A stretch of 64,000 nt of DNA from Microstegium vimineum (GCA_022036555.1 CM039137.1:20689234-20753233); one strand, 5' to 3'; positions 1 through 10,900 are shown, counted from the first letter of the stretch. Program-made: numbers and translations. The notes: generated by a model from the sequence alone, not told the origin.

Positions 1-197
1 AAGATTCGATGTGACAGGGACAAAAGATTTGGAACTATATAATTGTTATAACTACGGTACGATTAACTATATTAGAAGTAAGGTTGACATATGAATGAGG
101 ATCATCCAATGTCATGGAAATAATTAGGTCATGTTCCATGTTTCAATTTCAATATATACGTTCCGAAGAAATATACCCTCTACGAACCAGGATCTTA
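1..197. other. intergenic, nothing recognised
   Basis: AT-rich sequence at the window edge. I see no conserved coding frame, terminal repeat or RNA gene here. Confidence 0.5.
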
Positions 198-461
198 GGA
201 GCTGCTTGGTTCACTGTTACCCTTAGCCACGCCACACTCGCCAGAGCCACAACCCCGTATGGCAGCCATGCATCTGGTGGTGCCCGGAGTGGCAGCCACA
301 CTCCCACACTGCCACACACTAAAGGACAAGCAGGCATGGGAATACGACAAAAGGAAAGTATGGTGGCTACCATCGCCAAAAGCTAAACCAAACAGTTACC
401 TTGGTTGTGTGGCTCGCCAAAGCTTAGGCAGGCAAGGTGTGGCCATGAACCAAACACACCT
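198..461. mobile_element. Tourist-like MITE
   Basis: The ends are imperfect inverted repeats: GGAGCTGCTTGGTTCA on the left, and AGGTGTGTTTGGTTCA as the reverse complement of the right end. The element is flanked by the 3-bp direct repeat TTA (195-197 and 462-464). A TTA/TAA target duplication and a TTTGGTT-containing terminus are typical of PIF/Harbinger-derived Tourist elements in grasses. No transposase is present. The family name is inferred from the ends only. Confidence 0.6.
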
Positions 462-464
462 TTA

Positions 465-798
465 ATATTGTCGATCCACGTTCCTTGCACCTCCGTACCA
501 GGAACTTTTGTAATTGTGGTTCCTGGTGAGGAACAGCAACACGGCTTGAAGCTCGCCATGATCCATAAATTTGCCTTCCTCGGTTGTCTATTCCGCGAGC
601 GCATTATTCTTGCAATTGATTCTATTTGCATCTAATAATCAAGTTGCTTTGTTGTAAAAATAAAATGTTTGAATACCACCATACAGGAAATTATGAAGCT
701 ACTCAGATTTGGCATTGGCAGTCGATGGTCGATGCGCCGACACGCACATAGGGACAGACTCGATGACCAAGACCAGCATATATGCTACCGAGTATGGG
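465..798. repeat. array spacer block shared between defensin units
   Basis: This stretch holds the segment containing TTGCCTTCCTCGGTTGTCT and the following segment containing GATGGTCGATGCGCC. Near-identical copies lie at about 4240-4510 and 15100-15960, and partial ones at 21490-21720, 24480-24650 and 30235-30420. It is part of the segmental duplication that carries the defensin-like genes. No coding frame is conserved between copies. Confidence 0.65.
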
Positions 799-1481
799 CA
801 CGATCAGAATTCAGAACCCTCAAACGAAGAGAACGTGAGACATTAAAAAAAATAGAGTACGTGTGTCCATGCGAATTTAGGATTTTACCTAAGAGTATAC
901 CACACAAAAAAAATGCAATTCGGTTAATCTATTTTAGCAAATCGATAATAATAGCAAATTTGATAATATGATTCGATATACATAAGTAACATGAATACAT
1001 GATAAGGCTTAAATCCATGAATTAAATTGAAACCATCTACTAAATCCAATATAAATAGTTTGAAAGCTACAACCTGGATTAAATTGAAACCATCCATTAA
1101 ATATAATATAAATATTTCGAAAGCTACACCAATAATTCAAATATAGACATAAAAGGAGTACTAGAGACTTACATAGTTACAATGCTTTTTTTTCTCAAGG
1201 AATATGAATCTTTTTATTATATCATCTTCATCAACTTCAAAAAAATATCTCGATCAATGAAAATAACTAGACAATCATCTGAAGAAGATGTCTTATATGA
1301 GTTTCTCATTATAACTGCACAAATATTATAAAACACAATGCTAAATCAAAGCAGATAATTTCTTAAAAAATGAAGAGCAAAATATTAATTAAATTACCTA
1401 AAAGAAATAGTATCAACACGATCAGAATTCAGAACCTTCAAACGAATAGAACGTGAGACATTAAAAAACAGAGTACGTGTG
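799..1481. repeat. 551-bp AT-rich insertion flanked by a 65-67 bp direct repeat
   Basis: The sequence from CACGATCAGAATTCAG to GAGTACGTGTG occurs at 799-865 and again at 1417-1481. Other array units contain only one copy of this segment, so 866-1416 is an insertion bounded by a long direct duplication. Within the insert, a unit of about 58 bp containing AAATTGAAACCAT is tandemly duplicated (about 1020-1130). No open frame of interest is present. Confidence 0.6.
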
Positions 1482-1680
1482 CCACGGTCGCCCAGAGCAA
1501 GATTTTTTTTTAAAAAAAACTGTATACTGGCCTAGCTTGTGGCCCTGCAGCAGATGCTTACAGCAATTTAAATATAATACTGCCAGTTTATTTTGTTCAT
1601 CATCTCCATACAAATTATCTTATTATTTCATCCATCAACTACATATGTTCCTATATGTATATATCATATATGTGACACAC
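1482..1680. repeat. conserved 3' flank of defensin copy 1
   Basis: The block with TGTATACTGGCCTAGC and GGCCCTGCAGCAGATG recurs just 3' of copies 2, 4 and 5 (about 4636, 16054 and 21770). A more diverged form lies 3' of copies 3, 6 and 7. It would form the 3' UTR or terminator side of the minus-strand genes. Confidence 0.55.
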
Positions 1681-2232
1681 TCATTTGGATACTTCTGTCT
1701 TAGACATGTCTAAGGACGTCGGCTCGTCCGCTTCGGCTATTGATGCGTCCTCTAACTTTGTTTTTCTCCAGCATGGAATGGTACATTTGCAAATTCTTCC
1801 AAAGGGACCATGCTTCCAGACGGAGGAGCAGTACCCACCGCTGCCAATACCGATACGGATGCACGAGTGCGCACAATTCTTGTTGCTCATACACGGGCCA
1901 TGGAAATACCTGTTCCTTATCGTGCATAGATGCACCGCCTCCGCACCTACGCATACGATTATAGATCACAAGGTGGTTGGTTAGACATGCATATGTATAC
2001 AAAAGTTAAAATGGGACGGCATATATAGATTAGTGATACTCGCTCCAAGACGATATGGGACCATGCATGGTGCAGGAGATATGTTTCCAAGTTTCCTATT
2101 TGAGGCAGGGATTTTTCTTGACTATTTTCTTAAATATTATAAACGACAAGGATTGTTTTACTTACAATGGGCCACGAGGAACAAGGCCAGGGCAAAGAGA
2201 CCGAGCACCACTACTTTTTTGTTGGATGCCAT
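1681..2232 (-). CDS. defensin-like secreted peptide, copy 1 (long-loop class)
   Basis: This is a two-exon gene. Exon 1 (2232-2166) encodes MASNKKVVVLGLFALALFLV and ends in phase 1 at a GTAAGT donor. Exon 2 (1946-1681) begins after CGTAG, and the split codon reads Cys. The product is about 110 residues. It has a signal peptide with a hydrophobic core at residues 7-20 and likely cleavage after the Ala-Glu-Ala just before VHLC. An eight-cysteine domain follows, spaced C-x10-C-x5-C-x3-C-x10-C-x12-C-x-C-x3-C with Gly-Tyr-Cys at the fifth cysteine. This is the CS-alpha-beta pattern of plant defensins, which usually act extracellularly on microbial membranes. About 30 residues with several acids follow the last cysteine, resembling the C-terminal prodomain of class II defensins. 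The 5' half and promoter match copies 3 and 6, while the 3' half matches copies 2 and 4. Other cysteine-rich peptide roles, such as pollen or seed signalling, remain possible. Confidence 0.82.
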
Positions 2233-2275
2233 GGCTATTTAGTTTGGTGTGAGAAAAAGAGCACACACAAGTTCA

Positions 2276-2282
2276 ATTTATA
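2276..2282 (-). promoter_or_regulatory. TATA box of defensin copy 1
   Basis: TATAAAT on the minus strand lies 44 bp upstream of the ATG. The same box sits in conserved sequence at comparable distance in all seven units. Confidence 0.55.
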
Positions 2283-2989
2283 GTGGTTGCTCTGGCCAGC
2301 GCTGTAGACTATCCAAACCCGAATAGATACACTTAATCAACTCTATTCATAATGTAAGCATTTCTAGCATAATCTACCCCTCTATATATCCCTCGTCATT
2401 TATAATTACTTTCCTTATTTGTGTCAATGTAATCTGATATTTAGAAAACACTTAGTGCAGGCTATTTCTGTTATCTCTGTAAGGGCATGTGTTAATTGCA
2501 CCTACCTATTGAAGGACGCCACAATTATTTTCTTTTTTCTTAATCTGTTCTAAAATACTATAAATGTTTATATATGTTTATGGAGTAGTTTTTCCATTGA
2601 CTGTTCAGAATACATGAAAGGGCATCCAACATATGGATCAGAAACACAACATATAAATGCACCTAGCTAGTAATTAAGCTGGCTAGGATTTTTCAACAAA
2701 ACTCGAGACCGCTTTGCACCTATGTGATAGTTCTAGGTCTCATCGATCAGTTATCATGTTCATCCATTGCGCAGCACATCCAAGGATTTAAGTTCATTAG
2801 ATAGCTGTATTATAGGTCCACTTTGACTGAATCGAATAGAAAACAAAACAAGCATCTCAACAAAGGAGGCATAATCCCAATCTGCGACCATGCTTGAGTG
2901 TAGACAAAACCAACCAGTCCACCAAGCCATCACCGAAGTTGTAGTCAAGCTCAATGTATGCACGTACACCATGCAAATGTGCAATCCAT
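2283..2989. repeat. upstream region of copy 1, shared with copies 3 and 6
   Basis: The AT-rich sequence contains GCATCCAACATATGGATC and the downstream TTCTAGGTCTCATC. It is closely repeated at about 12362-12836 and 27035-27790. It is the shared promoter-side flank of these three units. I see no gene in it. Confidence 0.6.
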
Positions 2990-3400
2990 AGGCGCACGGC
3001 GCAGGGCATGGATCCGCATCCCCGGGGAAATAAAAAAAAAGACTAGCATGTAGACGCAGCACGAGCAACTCTCTTAAGGAGCAGGGGAAGACAACACAAA
3101 GGAGAGAAGGATTCCTCCTCCTTTCTTCCTCGGAAGAGAAGCGTGCCTGTGCGTTGGTCACCAGATCGAGCAATGGAGACAGGCAGCGGCGATGGAGATC
3201 TCCTCTGTTGTGTTGCTGTTGGGTGACGGAGTCAACGACGACGGCCGGGAGGGCGCTCTGGCGGCGCAGGTGGGCGCTCTGGAGGCTGGGAGCGATGGGG
3301 TATATGGGCCGGCTTTCCCTGCCGGGCCTAAGTGGTAACAGAGAGTGAAGACGGCAGCGACGATGGTTTCCGTTTTTTAAACTGTTCTTCGTCACTTCAT
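2990..3400. repeat. GC-rich block D, copy 1
   Basis: This GC-rich segment contains GGGCATGGATCCGCATCC, AGGATTCCTCCTC and GGGCCGGCTTTCCCTGCC. It recurs at 14220-14660, and interrupted at 18455-18654 plus 20269-20500. Open frames on either strand are not conserved between the copies, so I do not call a gene. It may be a fragment of an ancestral exon carried by the duplication. Confidence 0.5.
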
Positions 3401-4230
3401 CCGTTACAAAATATAAGTGTCATCCTCAAAATGTTTTTAACTTTGATTAAATATATATATATATAATATTAAACTCATAGTACACAATTAGTATCATGAA
3501 GGGACCTGGTCTATATTAAAAAGTTATGAAGGATTTTACATTTTTATTAAGAAATTTATTCCAACTCAAATTTGAAATCTTATATTAGTTTAAATATTAC
3601 AATAGTTCACACAAGAACACTCAAACATGCACATGTTTTTCATTTAATACAATTTCAAATATTTTCAAAGTCGATTTGGCTCTTCTATTCTTGCAATGTT
3701 TTTCATTAAAGGGGTCGTTTGAATCCCTTCATTTGGAGGAATTAAAATCTATTTTAATAAATTAAGCTATTTATCTTGGAATTTGACATTCCATTACTTT
3801 TCAGAATTCACATTTAAGTATATCTCAAATTCATAGGGTGAGAAATGGAAATTGATTCTATAGATCACTATTCCATATTTCTATTTGTAACTTATAATAT
3901 GTTGTTCAAACTCTCTCTCCTACGATAGAAATACAACAGATAAGTCTCTCATATACTGAACAATGATACACAATTATAATCCATATACAATCATATTAAC
4001 ATAATTAATATGTCTCTAAATTATGATTATTAAAATGAATTTAATTTCAAAAATCCAAACCGGGCGTAAGAGAAGACGGAAATTTTGTCTACACCGACCA
4101 TCTGCCACGCTGGCGAGTGACCAGCCGAGACCAGAATGGTGGCGCGGCAAAAAAAAAAAAAGCAGGAGCGGTAGCACGCGAACACTATGGAACTATTACA
4201 GGCTTGCGTCTTGCTGTGACGAAAGAGGCG
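3401..4230. other. AT-rich spacer
   Basis: The stretch ATCATGAAGGGACCTGG to about 3670 recurs at 14700 and, interrupted by a hAT-like MITE, at 20590. The rest is low-complexity AT-rich DNA. No coding frame is recognised. Confidence 0.5.
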
Positions 4231-4792
4231 GTTCTGGTGTTCGTGGCGAGGAACGGCGACATCGCCTTGAAGCCCGCCACGATCCATAAATTGCCTTCCT
4301 CGGCTGTCTGTTCCACGAGCGCATTGTTCTTGCAATTTGAATTATTTTTGCATCTAATAATCAAGTTGCTTTGATGTAAAAATAAAATGTTTGAATACCA
4401 CCATACAGGAAATTATGAAGCTGCTCAGATTTGGCATTGTCAGCCGATGGTCGATGCGCCAATAACACGCACATAGGGACAGACTCGATGACCAAAACCA
4501 GCATATATATAGGCTACCGAGTATCGACACGATCAGAATTCAGAACCTTGAAACGAAGAGGACGTGTGAGACATTAAAAAAAAAGAGTACGTGTGCCACA
4601 CGGTCGTCAGGGCAAGTTTTTCTTAAAAAAACAATAAAACTGTATACTGGCCTAGCTTGTGGCCCTGCAGCAGATGCTCACGGCAAATTAAATATAATAC
4701 TGCCAGTTTATTTTGTCAATCATCTCCATGCAAATTATCTTATTATTCCATCCATCGACAACTACATTTGTTCCTATATGTTTGTGACACAC

Positions 4793-5335
4793 TCAGTTGG
4801 ATATTTCTTTCCTAGACATGTCCAAGGGCGTCGGCTCGTCCCCGCCACCTGTCGACGACACGTCCCCTAGCTTCGCTTTTCTCCAGCATGGAATGGTACA
4901 TTTGCAAATTCTTCCGAAGGGGCCATGCTTCCAGCGAGAGCAGCAGTACCCACCGCTGCCAACACCGTCATGGATGCACGAGTCCGCGCAATTCTTGTTG
5001 CTCATACACGGGCCATGGAAAACTTGTTCCTCTTAGTGCACACTTCCGTCTACGCATACAATTATAGACTGCGAGGTGATTAATTAGGCACATATATACA
5101 CAAAATTTAAAACAAAGTTCATAGAGATTAGCAGCACTCGATGCATGATGCTTTTGCATAGGAGGATGATGCAAAGGTATATATGTGAGACTGCCAAGTT
5201 TCCAATTTAATTAAGTTTTCTTTAGTATTTTCTTGAACATTATAAACAATAAGGATTGTTTTACTTACAATGGGCCACCAGGAGAAAGGCCAAGGCAACG
5301 ACACCGAGCACCACTACTTTCTTGTTGGATGACAT
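4793..5335 (-). pseudogene. defensin-like pseudogene, copy 2 (long-loop class)
   Basis: Exon 1 (5335-5269) is intact. It encodes a signal peptide beginning MSSNKKVVVLG and has a normal GTAAGT donor. Exon 2 (5049-4793) is damaged at its start. Relative to copies 4 and 5, about 8 bp are missing just inside the acceptor, and one base is missing near 5019-5023. Together these return to the correct frame, but the interval between them reads through a TAA stop at 5033-5035. The remaining domain keeps cysteines two to eight, the long loop between cysteines five and six, and the acidic tail. The promoter with its TATA box is also intact, so a transcript could still be made, but no full peptide. Confidence 0.78.
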
Positions 5336-5381
5336 GGCTATTTAATTTTGGTGTGAGAAAAAAAGCATACACAAGTTCAAT

Positions 5382-5388
5382 ATTTATA
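5382..5388 (-). promoter_or_regulatory. TATA box of defensin copy 2
   Basis: TATAAAT on the minus strand, 47 bp upstream of the exon 1 ATG, in the sequence conserved among all units. Confidence 0.5.
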
Positions 5389-6455
5389 GTGGTTGCTCGA
5401 TGTAGCTTGTGTAGGTGACTATCCAAACCCAAATATTACAACTCCACTCACAATGTAACCATTTTTAGCAGCATTCGAAATTTGCCTACAAATGTAATCA
5501 ATTATAGCATAATCTACCCCCTCTAGCCTTCATCATTAATAATTAGTTTCCTTATCTATGTCAACATAATTTGGTATTTAGAAAACGATTAGTGTATGCC
5601 ATTTATATTGTCTCTGTAAGGGCATGTGTTAATTGAATATATGATACAATCATTTCCATTTTCTTAATCAATTCTAAAATCGTATAAATGTTTGTATTTC
5701 TAGATGGACTAGTTTTTTCATTGTCCGATTGGAATAAATGCTTGTGTGTCCAACATATATATAAATGAATCTAGTAAAACAGACCAATATTTTCATAAAA
5801 AATCTAGACCTCTTAGCACCTATGTTATAGTTCTAGGTCTCATCGTTTATCATGTGAATCCATTGCACAATAAAGGAAACTTGAACTCTAGCAAGGGTAT
5901 AGCAATTTTGATGGTTGAGTGACAACATCATCAAGAGTATTAACAATGTTTGCTAGTATATATGGCACTTTAGATCAAGCAATCAACACCTCAAAAGAAG
6001 ATCAAAAGGAAAGCATTCAAGACCTTAGAGCATAAGCATGAAGCTCAAAAAAAGAACATAGAGTTGAACATTAGAGAGCACAAGAGTTATCCAATGGAGC
6101 AAGTATGAGGAAGTGAAGAAGATATGACATCGTACTTCTAGTGTGGCCACCAGAGTGATCATCGGAGAGATGTAACGTTTGCATAGTGGAGGAACTAGAC
6201 ACAACACTACATCTCTTTAGTGTTTGCACTAGATGCAACACCTAAGTTTAGGTGTTGACACATTGCACTAGAATTCTCTGGTGAGTGGAGCGCAGGGACA
6301 CTAGAGCATCACTCCAAAGAAGGTTGCACATGCACTGTGAACCGAATTTATCATGTGATGCACCAAACAAACAAATAGAGAGATTGACTTCAACATTATG
6401 CAACAACTAGTACGCGTGGAAAGGGCATTGAATTTCTCCGGTGTGGTCATTGAAT

Positions 6456-7300
6456 ACCTTTGCAAGTAGAGTAAACAATGCTAGTTCAAACTTTCAAGTA
6501 CCGAGGTGAGATGTTATCACAACTGGGCTAGTAAGGGCACTCCTAGTGCAAGACTTTATTATAGTGTCCAATACTATTTATTACCACTTATTTATGGTAT
6601 TTTGCTGATGTGGCAGTATATTTATTGAAGGGAGAGGGTGAAAAAAAGACTTCAAGTCTTATTTAGACTCCAAATCCACAATATTCGAGGTAATAAATAG
6701 GTTTAGACTCTATGATAGAGTCTGTATTGGGAGTGCCCTAATATAAACACAAAATTTACCTTTTCTCCATGTTAGGTACACACAATTCATCAGATCTACG
6801 GAGAGCATGCAAAGTTTGTGAAGAAAGCTTTGGTAGCACTTTTCAAGAACACAATAAAAAACAATATGAAAAAGTAAACTTGTAAGTACTAATGTTGATG
6901 AAAATTAAAAAGTAAGCATATTCATATAATTCAGTATAGAATAGTATTGTCTGAATTTTTCATACAACTAATAGGCATACTATATCCCTATTCCCAACAA
7001 TATTGTCATAATGTACTTGATTTAAGTACCAAAACAAATAGTCAATTAACTCATACATAGAAAGATAATTATGAAATTAAGGCATGGATGACAAGGTCTA
7101 TCGATAAAATGAGCTTTGTCATCTAATAACTAATATTCAATACAAAGGCAAATGTTCAATTCATTTGTAGTCACTAAATAAGTGATTTAAATTACTTGAA
7201 TGATCATACTTAAAACTAGTGGTATTCAACAAAATTATAAAAGTCAAGAACAATTTGCCTAAACTGCCATTTAAATAGTAATCAAATGTCAACTGAATGA
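6456..7300 (-). pseudogene. BTB-gene fragment inside the defensin array
   Basis: The sequence is colinear with 60426-61425 of the BTB/POZ gene at the right of the window. It covers the start of exon 6 (near 6460-6500), intron 5, exon 5 (about 6770-6850; a product similar to VLPKLSSQTLHALL with substitutions) and most of intron 4. It stops just before exon 4. The fragment contains a Tourist MITE (6535-6738) absent from the BTB gene. It has no start, too few exons and altered splice sites, so it is a dead partial copy. A still shorter piece of exon 6 lies at about 17825-17885. Confidence 0.75.
6535..6738. mobile_element. Tourist-like MITE
   Basis: The 204-bp element has terminal inverted repeats GGGCACTCCTAGTGCA and, as reverse complement of the right end, GGGCACTCCCAATACA. 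It has the 3-bp target duplication TAA (6532-6534 and 6739-6741). The uninterrupted homologous site is visible in the BTB gene near 60508-60511, which confirms insertion. Confidence 0.85.
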
Positions 7301-7792
7301 GTTAAACAGTTAGGTTGTGGCAGTTTAGGCCTAACAGTTTGCCTTAGATCGATTCAGCTCCATCCAAACCAGAACTGGCGCATGAACTGGTTGGTGGCAG
7401 CGGCGGTAGTGGCAGATGTAGTGGCCGTGGCAGATGAGCTCAGGCGGGCGTGGTGTGAACCAAGACAATCGGCGTGTGGGCGTCAGACACCTATCGTGGG
7501 GGTGCAAGACAGCCGGCGGGCCGCGTGCTGGCGCGAGGCATCTGGCGTTTGGCGTGTGGGTGACAGGCGTCCGGCGTGCGGTGCTGCGGGAGTTGCAGTC
7601 ATCTCTGTTATTGCTTGCAAGTTGATTTGCAAACAAGAACTTATGTGTTGTCTAATACAAGACATGTTGTCTACCGCAAAATACTGGAGGATGGGAAACA
7701 ACAAGACTAAAAACGACTTCAGGCAAGAAAGCAAATGCCTGCTGCAAGACTGCTCATGCTCAGCCAGCTCCCCTGCACGCCCTATGCTCATA
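7301..7792. other. GC-rich unclassified segment, left part
   Basis: GC-rich DNA continues on the far side of a solo LTR as 8242-8470. Several overlapping open frames exist on both strands, as expected from composition alone. None shows a domain I recognise. It may be the body of an unclassified transposon. Confidence 0.35.
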
Positions 7793-8241
7793 TGTTAGTC
7801 CAGGGATCACTATCAAACACTGTATGGTGGATTGGATCGACACAGAAACGAAGAACAACAAGAACACGCAAATGGGGAATGGCAACTGCCCAGAGGTCTC
7901 CCGGGTGACAGCGCCCTTTTTCGCTTAAGATGGTTCAAGATACAATTAGCCTAACCGGCTATTAACTCGACACACTCACACATCGAACTACGAGGTCCTT
8001 ATACTACAGACCTTACAAGCTAACACGACCCTTAGCAACTGCTAACATGGATACAAGACTCTGTAAAACACACGAACTCCAGAACTGCTTGAACATGGGT
8101 GCGGTCACCACAACCATCTCCCGCCTCTGCTGTCCACATTCAAACTGAATGTTCCCGCCTGGCTTCTCCACGTGTCAGCTCTGAATTCGCACCTGATACA
8201 GTGTCATCGTCAGGCTTAATACCCAGGCTTAATACCCAACA
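7793..8241 (-). mobile_element. solo LTR, copia-like
   Basis: Read on the minus strand, the 449-bp segment begins TGTTGGGTATTAAGCC and ends GGACTAACA, that is TG...CA. The flanks are TCATA (7788-7792) and TCATC (8242-8246), a 5-bp target duplication with one mismatch. No primer-binding site or coding region adjoins it, as expected after LTR-LTR recombination. The superfamily is inferred from length and terminus only. Confidence 0.6.
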
Positions 8242-8754
8242 TCATCGGCTCTCCTGTGCGTGACTCCTCTGCGGCTACCCAGCGGTCTGGCACCCATGTA
8301 AGTAGCTGCCTCATCGGACGCCCTCGCTTGCGCCCGTAGTGCCCGCCTGCTGCCTACTCTGCCCCTGCCACCTCCCGTGTTGCACCGCAGCATGCGCTAG
8401 ACCGTCCGCTTGCGCTTATGCCTACGCCAGTCGTGCCTGTGAGCGCTGCAGGCAAGAACGACGGGCCAAGTAGAATTGTATGACCATCTGCATACGCAAA
8501 TACATACAGATACTAACTGCTAGTGGTCCCAAAGATGCTAGATACATACGCAATGGCAAGTATCCAACACTCAGAAATTTTATCAGTGAATAACTGAATA
8601 TCAAAATACCTAAATTGTAATGGCAAATCTCAAAAAACTAAAATTTGATAACCCATAAAGTTAGTTGGATTTTATTACGTTTGAGTTCATTTAGTACTAA
8701 AATATACAAGATTATGAAGTATTTATAAAAAGACATTTTTTATATATTTTTTAT
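8242..8754. other. GC-rich segment, right part, then AT-rich spacer
   Basis: The GC-rich material (to about 8470) continues the segment broken by the solo LTR. The rest is AT-rich with no recognised feature. Confidence 0.35.
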
Positions 8755-8822
8755 TTGGTGGTGTAGTGGTCGTAATGTGCAAGTGTTGAGTTGAAGGTTA
8801 TGGATTTGATTCCTAGGAATGA
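8755..8822 (+). repeat. possible tRNA-derived SINE head, degenerate
   Basis: GTGTAGTGGTCGTAATGTG resembles a pol III A box. GGATTTGATTCCT, some 40 bp downstream, resembles the B box GGTTCGAATCC. T-runs follow. Stem pairing of a real tRNA is not convincing, so a decayed SINE or tRNA relic is the most I can claim. Confidence 0.25.
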
Positions 8823-9439
8823 CATTTTTTGTAGTTTTTTTTTGCGCTTTCTTGGAACCATTAACAACGATGGGATCGATTTTTCGTAGACATGTAGATG
8901 GCGATTAATAGTGACAGTTGGTTAAAGGTGGCAAATTTTTACTAGTAAATTTACAATGCTCCCAAGAGAAGGCCACACTTCTTGTGAGTGTGAGTAGCAA
9001 GAAGATAAAGAAAAAGGATGGTATAATATTGATTCATAGAGGAAAAAGTGGGAGAGTTGGGGTGCTTCACCCACACATGCTACGGGAGGAGAGGAGGAAG
9101 AAAGTGAGCATGCTAATCTAGAGAAGAAAAGAGGCGGTCCACGCATGGAAAGGGAACACAGAGAGAAGTGAGCTAATGTCATGTTCTAAAGAAGAGAGTG
9201 AGTAGTGCACCTAAATGGCGGCTAAATGGACGATCCACTAATAAGGATGGGACAAGATATGATCCAAGTTATATGAGAAAATATGAACGATTTTAATATT
9301 TTTATTAAGATTTATTCATTTTCTAGTTTTATTAAAAAATATTTAACTTAAATTTGAAATTTTTATATTTATTAGGATTTACTTAATATCTTAAACACTA
9401 CTAAAATATGTTTATCGGTAATGCTGGGAGTATTACGTT
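8823..9439. other. intergenic, nothing recognised
   Basis: Mixed AT-rich sequence. The part near 9180-9420 resembles 23150-23350 (GAAGAGAG(T/G)GAGTAG and following), another shared array spacer. Confidence 0.4.
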
Positions 9440-10900
9440 CTAATCATAGAACGGATATGGCGACGGTCCACTGGCCCGCGGTCGCTCCGCCTGACAAAAA
9501 TAGAAAAGGGGAGCGCTCCACTCCATTTGCTCTTCGGCCGCTCGCATCCGCCGCGCCATCGTCTCCACCGCGTCCTTGCCTTCTCCGGCCGCTCGCCTCC
9601 GCCCCTCCCTCGCCTTCTTCCTCAAGCTCTCTCTCGCTCCTCCTCCCTTGCTCCCTCTTCCCCATGGCGGGCGGCACCGGCCGTCGATCTGCGTGGGCCC
9701 CGTCGAATCCGGCGATGGAAGTTGTCGATCCGCCGGATCCACCATGGTCGGCGGTGGATCCGGGCCAGGGAGGCCTGCTGCCCCTTGCCTTCTCCCCTCT
9801 CCATCTCCGGGGGTAGGAGCTAGGGTTCTGGCCATGGCCGGTGGCGAGAGGAGGTGGGCGGATCCGTCCATGGCCGTCGCGGCGGTGCCGGATCTGGCCA
9901 TGGTAGTCACGGCGCAACTGGTGGAGCGCGGCGGCGATGGTTATTGGCCTCCTCGGATCTGGCAGAGGTAGGCGTCCTCTCCCTCCTGTCCTACCTCCTC
10001 ATGTTTTGTGTTGTTTCTTTTGCTCTGAGTTAGATTTTGCTTAGGCTTTTATCGGTTGTTTCAGATCTTGTCTTTCACTTTTGTTTGGATAACATGTTTC
10101 ATCTTCTTTTTTCAGTTTTTCTTCTATATTTTTGTGTGTTTCAGGTAGTTGTCCTTCATTGTTTCATCAAAATATGGTCTCATGTTGGCGACCATATACT
10201 GATGAAAACTGAATATGGATTCACATGTTTCACTTGCTTTCAGTTAGATGTTGCTTTTGGCTTTCATCGATTGTTTCAAGTAGTTTTTGCTGCTCTTTGT
10301 TTGAGCTAGTGTTTCTTCAGTGTTTGTTTTGTTTCAAATGACTTCTTCATGTTGTTTCTTTTTTATAATCAGATTTGTTTCAGTTTTATTTTTCAATCTA
10401 TGTTTCATTTTTTCCATTTATTTGTTTCAATTTTATCTAATCATTTGTTTCTTTTTTAGTACCTAATTGTTTCAATTTGTGGTTTGTTTCATTTTCAATT
10501 TTCTTTGTGTTTCAGATGAAGATCGTGTGCTGTTTCGGGAGGCAGCGGCGGCCATGGAGGGGGGAGCAGGGGGTGTGCGCGTGTGCTCGTGTGTGTGTGT
10601 CGGGGGTGTTGCGGCGGGCGGCAGCGTGTGTGCGCTCCCCATCTGTGTGCCCCGCGCTCCCCATCTGTGTGCCCCGCGCACGGCGTATGTGTGTGCTGCA
10701 GGGTGTGTGCGTGCTGCGGCGGAGCGAGACGGGCCGGGCCCTGTAACGTAGAACGTTCGGCGTCCGACGCATCGGACGTCCGAGCGCCAGCAGCTCCTGT
10801 GTGCGCGCTGCGGGGGGGAGGGAACGAGCCGGACCGTGTGTGTGCGTTCGATCGTCGAACGTTCTTTCGCCAGCATGACCCATAGTTCATAGTGACTGGC
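9440..10900 (+). other. gene-like GC-rich segment of unknown function
   Basis: The segment looks like part of a gene or a captured gene. A CT-rich leader and ATG at 9664 open a GC-rich frame. A donor-like GCAGAG/GTAGGCG lies near 9967. T-rich intron-like DNA (10020-10515) ends in GTGTTTCAG, and GC-rich DNA resumes at 10516. I recognise no protein domain, and no terminal repeats were found that would define a Pack-MULE or Helitron. Compositional open frames occur in all frames, so coding capacity is unproven. Confidence 0.3.

Larger units (their letters stand above)
4400..6490. repeat. segmental duplication, left copy (partner 15830-17885)
   Basis: The whole unit around defensin copy 2 is colinear with the unit around copy 4. 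This runs from the TTTGAATACCACCATACA flank through the gene and promoter to the stretch with GTTGAGTGACAACATCATC and AATTTCTCCGGTGTGGTCAT. The similarity ends where the BTB-derived fragment begins. This is the clearest evidence that the array grew by duplication of multi-kilobase blocks. Confidence 0.75.

Noticed and set aside
1685..1984. Plus-strand open frames over the defensin exons (also at 4797, 16127, 21948, 26548)
   Set aside because: They are antisense shadows. The minus strand has the cysteine framework, signal exon, splice sites and promoter.
2760..3395. 211-codon minus-strand frame over block D
   Set aside because: Not conserved in the other two copies of the block and without domain or splice context.
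8755..8822. Functional tRNA gene
   Set aside because: The cloverleaf stems do not pair; only A- and B-box-like motifs remain.
9421..9917. Overlapping 131-157 codon frames on both strands in GC-rich DNA
   Set aside because: All frames are open because of composition; no domain is recognisable, so only a gene-like segment is reported.
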